From assembly GCA_022843585.1 (NCBI GenBank), contig JALHNJ010000001.1, forward strand, positions 496,001 to 560,000: DNA of 64,000 bases, written 5' to 3'. This document shows, piece by piece, positions 59,925-64,000 of the stretch (positions within the stretch are counted from its first letter, which is position 1; each line of letters begins with the position of its first letter). A program made the translations under genes and the position numbers. The notes under the pieces are model-generated. The model saw nothing but the letters and a program-made list of their open reading frames with translations. It had not been told where the DNA came from and did not search any database. This DNA comes from Chitinophagaceae bacterium (GTDB taxonomy: Bacteria; Bacteroidota; Bacteroidia; Chitinophagales; Chitinophagaceae).

Positions 59925-62300
59925 TTATTGAGATGTAGCACTAAGCATTTCTGCTTTGGCTTCGGACTTAACATCATTATCGAAATTTATATCAACCCTC
60001 AGGGCTTTTAATCCTATAACCCCTTGCAACTCTTCCAGATCATGTTTTTCTATACCAGGTTTTATTAAATTTTTATGTTGCAAGTATTCGATGTACTCAA
60101 TATATTCAGCCGCATCTTTAGCCTGCGAGTAAACGATGGCAATTTTACCGGGTTGTGTAAGGCGTTCGTTGGTTTCTTTTATTTTTACTTTATCAATTCT
60201 CTTTTTTACAATTTCGTAACGGGTATTATAGGCACCATCTACATCAAATTTTCTTTCCTCTGTCCGAAAACTAATTGAAAGAGGCTGGCTGTGTGAGAGG
60301 ATTAGTTGTGTGGTGCGTAAGGGGTGACTGAGTTCTTTTTCTAACTGATTGGTCATCCTGGCGGCTTTTGCAATTACCGTTAGTTGCCACATCTTCATAT
60401 TTCGCAGATAAATTTCATCAAACCTCTTTCGGGGAGTAATGGATTGTCCCATATGAATATTAAACTCTAACCCATCTGTAACATATCGTTCAAAGTAATG
60501 CGGATATACTTTTTGTGCAGCCGCTTGTTCTTTATCAATAAACCGGGCCAGGTTATCATTAATACGGGAAATACTTTCTTCGTATTCTTTACGATGATTG
60601 TAGAGCATGCCCAACTGCGGGTCTATAGATGAAAAGTAGTTCTCTATTTCATTTTTTACAGAAGGCTCAGTATGGAGCAGGTGATTGAAAACAGAAACAA
60701 TCTGGCTTTGCATAAACTCCTGGATACTTAATTCTTCTTCTGCTTTCAACACATCTTTTGCAGCGTTAAGATGCTTTCCGATTTTGAATTCAATTTCCTG
60801 CAATAAATCTTGTGGTAATACAGGCTTTGCATTTTCTACTACACCCCTGGCTAATTGCAATTGTTCGATCATATCCAATTGTATAGCACGGGCCCTTTCT
60901 GTAGATGAGTTTCTTATATCAATAGCACCATATAGCGGGTACACATCATTGAACGCTATACGTTCAATTTTTAAATCATCTTTTTGTTGATGGTTAACAA
61001 TGAAGTTTAATGCAGCCTCTGTAAACTTCCATTCAACAGCAGGTTGTACCGCAGTGAATTTTCGTTTTATTAACTTATCTACCTGGTTATTTAGCAACTC
61101 CAGGCTTTTTTCCAACCCAAGACTAAATAAAGGAATAGCTGCTTCAATTTTACGTACATGCCCCGGCTTTAACTGGTTAGGAACAGTGGATATAATTTCA
61201 AGCATGCCAATAAGGCTGTTATCTAACTTTAACGGGCAGATAATAAGACTTCTTCCTCCATCTTTATAATAATAAGGCAGGCATTGTACTTCGGTAATTA
61301 CCTGCTCATCCAATGTTTCAAATAAAAGAGGTTGACTGTTTTCCCGGAATAATAATTTACAATAATCGCTGATCTCATCTTTTTCGGAAGAAGACTGGAA
61401 GTGTCCGAACAACAAGCTATTGGTATTGTGTAAATCCGAATAAATGTAATGGCCATTTATTTTGAAAAAAGGAGTTATTCCTATGCTCAGATCTTTTAAG
61501 CCAATAAGGCTTTGAATATATTTCTCCAGTTCCCGGTAAATAGCAGCATCCGAAAAAACATTACTATCCAATAAGCGATCTTTCATTCTTGATATTACCT
61601 CTTGTTCGGTAACATCATTTACCCGCATTACAGTAATGCCCTCAAATACAAATTTGTCAATTGGTATTTGCTCGGTTAGTTCTTCAATAGTTAGTAAACG
61701 GTTTGTTTGAGCATCTAATAAGCTTTTGGGTAATACAGGCATTTCGCCGATAGGTTGAACATCTATAAACCGGCCATCTAATCGCATTTCCATATAGCGG
61801 GTTAATCCGGTTTGTTCATCCTGCCGGGAATAAATTAACCGGGAAGATTCGGGGTTGTTAGCGCCAAGATATTTTTTTAAAATCAAGCCGTAAGCAAAAT
61901 TTAATCGTTGCTTAGCAAGACTGTCACCTGTTTGATTTTCCGGGAACTGTATCTCGTTACTATCGGGCTTTATTAAATGAATTTTGAAAAGTGGTGATGC
62001 ATACACCGCCAGCAGGCTAAAGGGATATGCAACCCCATACATATAATTGGCCGTAGTGGGAGGAAAAACTGCTGAAAGTAACTCTTGTATCAACTCTGCA
62101 TGTGGCGTTAATACCGAAAGGTCTGTAATCGTACGCATCAACTCAGGATGCTGTTCCAGTTCCCGAACAACTTGTCCATACAGTTTTTGCATGCCAGGGT
62201 TGCCCTCAGCAATATTCTTTTTAAGTGCATCAGCTAAGGGGCGAAAAGAAAGTGAGCTATTAAGTGATGACTTGGCCTTATGTAAAACTCCGTCTTGCAT
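59925..62300 (-). CDS. Large soluble GAF-like domain protein, unknown function
   Basis: The 791-residue protein has no signal peptide or membrane span. The middle (about 265-420) includes LSIGITPFFKINGHYIY, RSLIICPLKLDNSLIGMLEIIS and KIEAAIPLFSLGLEKSLELL, the pattern of a GAF domain. Both flanks are helical; the end has a regular strand-helix region (KIAIVYSQAKDAAEYIEYIEYLQHKNLIKPG). Similar proteins appear to occur in related Bacteroidota as GAF-domain proteins of unknown role; that is from memory. No kinase, cyclase or DNA-binding domain is seen. It is monocistronic. Confidence 0.65.
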   Translation of the reverse strand: MQDGVLHKAKSSLNSSLSFRPLADALKKNIAEGNPGMQKLYGQVVRELEQHPELMRTITDLSVLTPHAELIQELLSAVFPPTTANYMYGVAYPFSLLAVYASPLFKIHLIKPDSNEIQFPENQTGDSLAKQRLNFAYGLILKKYLGANNPESSRLIYSRQDEQTGLTRYMEMRLDGRFIDVQPIGEMPVLPKSLLDAQTNRLLTIEELTEQIPIDKFVFEGITVMRVNDVTEQEVISRMKDRLLDSNVFSDAAIYRELEKYIQSLIGLKDLSIGITPFFKINGHYIYSDLHNTNSLLFGHFQSSSEKDEISDYCKLLFRENSQPLLFETLDEQVITEVQCLPYYYKDGGRSLIICPLKLDNSLIGMLEIISTVPNQLKPGHVRKIEAAIPLFSLGLEKSLELLNNQVDKLIKRKFTAVQPAVEWKFTEAALNFIVNHQQKDDLKIERIAFNDVYPLYGAIDIRNSSTERARAIQLDMIEQLQLARGVVENAKPVLPQDLLQEIEFKIGKHLNAAKDVLKAEEELSIQEFMQSQIVSVFNHLLHTEPSVKNEIENYFSSIDPQLGMLYNHRKEYEESISRINDNLARFIDKEQAAAQKVYPHYFERYVTDGLEFNIHMGQSITPRKRFDEIYLRNMKMWQLTVIAKAARMTNQLEKELSHPLRTTQLILSHSQPLSISFRTEERKFDVDGAYNTRYEIVKKRIDKVKIKETNERLTQPGKIAIVYSQAKDAAEYIEYIEYLQHKNLIKPGIEKHDLEELQGVIGLKALRVDINFDNDVKSEAKAEMLSATSQ

Positions 62301-62478
62301 AATAAAATTAGTTTTGCTGGAATTTCAACAGGCCGGACTTTCATTAGATGAGGTATACACAAAACTACTGATAAGCTTTGTATGATGCAAGTATAAGAAT
62401 AACCTGTTTTACCTGCGGATAAATATGCGTTTTACAAAGGCAAATACATGATCTCTAAAAAAATCCCCGATTACTCAT

Positions 62479-63399
62479 TTATCTTCTTTGGCGGCCTATT
62501 ACTATCCCAACTTTAAGTTGAATTGAAAAAAATGCATCATTATCTTTTGAGTCGCCCCGTTGATCGCCGGAAGACGGAGGAACATCGCTGGGATTTAATT
62601 CCCCTCTTCTGCTATATAATTGTTGTGCAATGGCTGCCCTGTTTGCCGGAAGGTAGTTATAGAATAAAGCCGGATCAATATAGGTCGTACTTACATCATC
62701 CAGATAGTCGGTAAATAAAACACGGTGAACCGCTTCTAACCGGGCATTAATCATTGAATTTACTTCATACTTAACTCCCAATCCCAGAGCTACATTGATT
62801 TGGTTAAGCTTATACGGTTCTCTTTCACGATACTCTCTGAAGCCCTGGCCTTCAGTACGCAAAGGTTGTAATGCATACCACTGTCCTCTTAAATTGGCTT
62901 CCGGGTTGAAGGAGTAATAGCCAAGTCCTGCTACTCCATAAGGAGAAAATACAGGGGGATCGTCATCAGAATAATTTTTAAAGAACAAGGGGTGTATTTC
63001 AAATGCCAGTTGCACATCGGTGATTTTACTTCTGAAACTAAGATTTCTTTCATAGCGGCCTGAAGTAGAAGCGGCTACATTTTTTAAAATGCTATCATAA
63101 CCAACTACTGAACCAAACGTACCCTCTAAGCGAACCCCAATCATATTTTGATACATACCGATTGCATAAATACTATAGCTGGGCTTTGCTGTTTTCCAAT
63201 TCAGGTCTTTGATGAAATTTTTCCCAATACCTTTTTTTCCACCAAGGTCAGTTAGAGAGTTCATTATTCCAAAGGAACCGCCTAGCTCAACCACAATAGC
63301 ATTCTCGTAATATTTATTGTTGTAATAATAGTATTGTGCTTCCAATGTTTGGTGTAGCAAAATGTTGAGTACCAATAATGCGAAAAGGTTTTTTTTCAT
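62479..63399 (-). CDS. Outer-membrane beta-barrel protein
   Basis: A 306-residue protein with a signal peptide (MKKNLFALLVLNILLHQTLEAQ) and then alternating strands rich in Tyr, Gly and aromatic residues (YENAIVVELGGSFGIMNSL, YSIYAIGMYQNMIGVRLEGTFGSVVG, VQLAFEIHPLFF, SPYGVAGLGYYSF, INVALGLGVKYEV, RLEAVHRVLFTDYLDDVS). It ends in KVGIVIGRQRR, a final strand. Such proteins are common outer-membrane barrels; function unknown. Confidence 0.8.
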   Translation of the reverse strand: MKKNLFALLVLNILLHQTLEAQYYYYNNKYYENAIVVELGGSFGIMNSLTDLGGKKGIGKNFIKDLNWKTAKPSYSIYAIGMYQNMIGVRLEGTFGSVVGYDSILKNVAASTSGRYERNLSFRSKITDVQLAFEIHPLFFKNYSDDDPPVFSPYGVAGLGYYSFNPEANLRGQWYALQPLRTEGQGFREYREREPYKLNQINVALGLGVKYEVNSMINARLEAVHRVLFTDYLDDVSTTYIDPALFYNYLPANRAAIAQQLYSRRGELNPSDVPPSSGDQRGDSKDNDAFFSIQLKVGIVIGRQRR

Positions 63400-63516
63400 C
63401 CTCCAACAAATTTATTCTTGCAATTGACTAGTGGTTTTTAGCAGCGGGTTGGATTTCGAAAGAGAGATAAATGTATTGAATTATCAGATTTAATAAAGTG
63501 TAAAGTATTCCACAAT

Positions 63517-63539
63517 TTAAAAAACCGGCAGAGCCGGTT
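63517..63539 (-). terminator. Terminator of the DUF1501/T9SS gene
   Basis: AACCGGC and GCCGGTT form a stem with a 3-nt loop; on the minus strand a T run follows. It lies 28 bp after the stop of the partial gene. Confidence 0.8.
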
Positions 63540-63566
63540 CGGGTTAGGGTAGTATAAAATTTCTAG

Positions 63567-64000
63567 TTATTGAACCTTCAGCACACTGAGCACTTTTTGA
63601 AGAGATTGATTTTGAAGTCGAATAAAATAGGCACCTGTTGGCAGGCCATCGTTGTAAATATCAAGATTGTAAGTCCCGGCTGTATAATCGGCATTAGCAA
63701 GCACTTTTACAACTTGCCCGAGTGAATTGAGTTGTTGTATCATCGTATTACCGCCCATTGTTGAAAACTGGATAGTAGCATTAATGGTATAAGGACTCGG
63801 CCACATTTTCAGAATCAATTTATCTGCATTGTTATTATTGGTATCGGGATCATCTGCTACACCACAAGGCCCCGTTATAAGTGGCAGCGACTGGTAGTTT
63901 TGTAATAGAATTGATTGCAATGCTGGTTGTTTTACACAAAACCATTGCTCTAACACTGATGCATACACACTGCGAAAATCATACTGGAAAGGAATATTGT
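63567..64000 (-). CDS. C-terminal part of a DUF1501-like protein with T9SS sorting domain (partial)
   Basis: The reading frame is open to the window edge (at least 144 residues seen), so the apparent start at 63968 is internal. The first residues (NIPFQYDFRSVYASVLEQWFCV) match the end of DUF1501-type proteins as I recall it, in which the conserved tail is a DFR/Y...Y...VL..WF segment. After a short linker, an 80-residue T9SS domain follows (KMWPSPYTINATIQF, LNSLGQVVKVL, GTYNLDIYNDGLPTGAYFIRL, ending KVLSVLKVQ). It should be exported by T9SS. Whether it has enzyme activity is unknown. Confidence 0.78.
   Translation of the reverse strand, partial: NIPFQYDFRSVYASVLEQWFCVKQPALQSILLQNYQSLPLITGPCGVADDPDTNNNNADKLILKMWPSPYTINATIQFSTMGGNTMIQQLNSLGQVVKVLANADYTAGTYNLDIYNDGLPTGAYFIRLQNQSLQKVLSVLKVQ

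Overview
The window looks like a chromosomal segment of a Bacteroidota bacterium, most likely of the Chitinophagaceae or a close relative. The evidence is AT-rich DNA with few strong Shine-Dalgarno sequences, two proteins with a type IX secretion (T9SS) C-terminal sorting domain, a beta-propeller (Reg_prop/Y_Y_Y) sensor protein, LytS/LytTR signalling, a GH20 hexosaminidase, DUF1015 next to serC, and a fused gamma-alpha 2-oxoacid:acceptor oxidoreductase. There is no transposase, integrase, phage gene or CRISPR array. The one RNA gene found is a tRNA-Arg(CCT). The genus assignment is inference.

Layout. 1-7.1 kb: a lipoprotein start (cut by the window edge), a UvrD-like helicase fused to a Fe-S PD-(D/E)XK nuclease, an SRPBCC protein, a GH20 hexosaminidase, a TPR membrane protein and a VOC protein. 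7.2-11.7 kb: tRNA-Arg, an orphan PAS histidine kinase, two small membrane proteins with near-identical leaders, and a cytochrome c lipoprotein. 11.8-17.9 kb: a four-gene signalling block made of a propeller protein with a degenerate kinase end, a degenerate LytS-like protein, an intact LytS-like kinase and a LytTR response regulator. 18.0-19.5 kb: ECF sigma factor, probable anti-sigma factor and a Spy/CpxP-like protein. 19.5-25.2 kb: a small lipoprotein, a long-chain acyl-CoA ligase, and a serC-DUF1015-TPR operon. 25.3-31.5 kb: a giant T9SS-exported BNR/Ig protein, a zinc phospholipase C-like protein and DUF502. 31.7-38.9 kb: a TetR-controlled RND efflux operon. 39-46.3 kb: an M16 peptidase, an AIM24 protein, a P-type Ca-type ATPase and a DinB protein. 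46.5-53.1 kb: a KorA-type oxidoreductase, RidA, an HD protein fused to a Pycsar-effector-like membrane domain, a YjiK-like propeller lipoprotein, a PAP2 phosphatase and a class III nucleotide cyclase. 53.3-59.8 kb: two divergent outer-membrane barrel paralogues, each with a putative kinase-like domain and one also with a metallophosphoesterase. 59.9-64 kb: a GAF-like protein, an outer-membrane barrel and the 3' end of a DUF1501/T9SS gene.

Most notable observations: a 30-bp direct repeat (28/30 identical, by hand alignment) flanking the P-type ATPase gene and duplicating the 3' end of the upstream AIM24 gene; two degenerate histidine kinases next to an intact one; an HD-PycTM-like protein within 2 kb of a membrane class III cyclase; and a divergent pair of barrel proteins with DRH...DRD kinase-like motifs, the second of which is lost in the phosphatase-fused copy. 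There are also three copies of a palindromic GAACCAC...GTGGTTC element and nested palindromes covering the tetR start codon. All functional statements are from reading motifs; no database search was possible.
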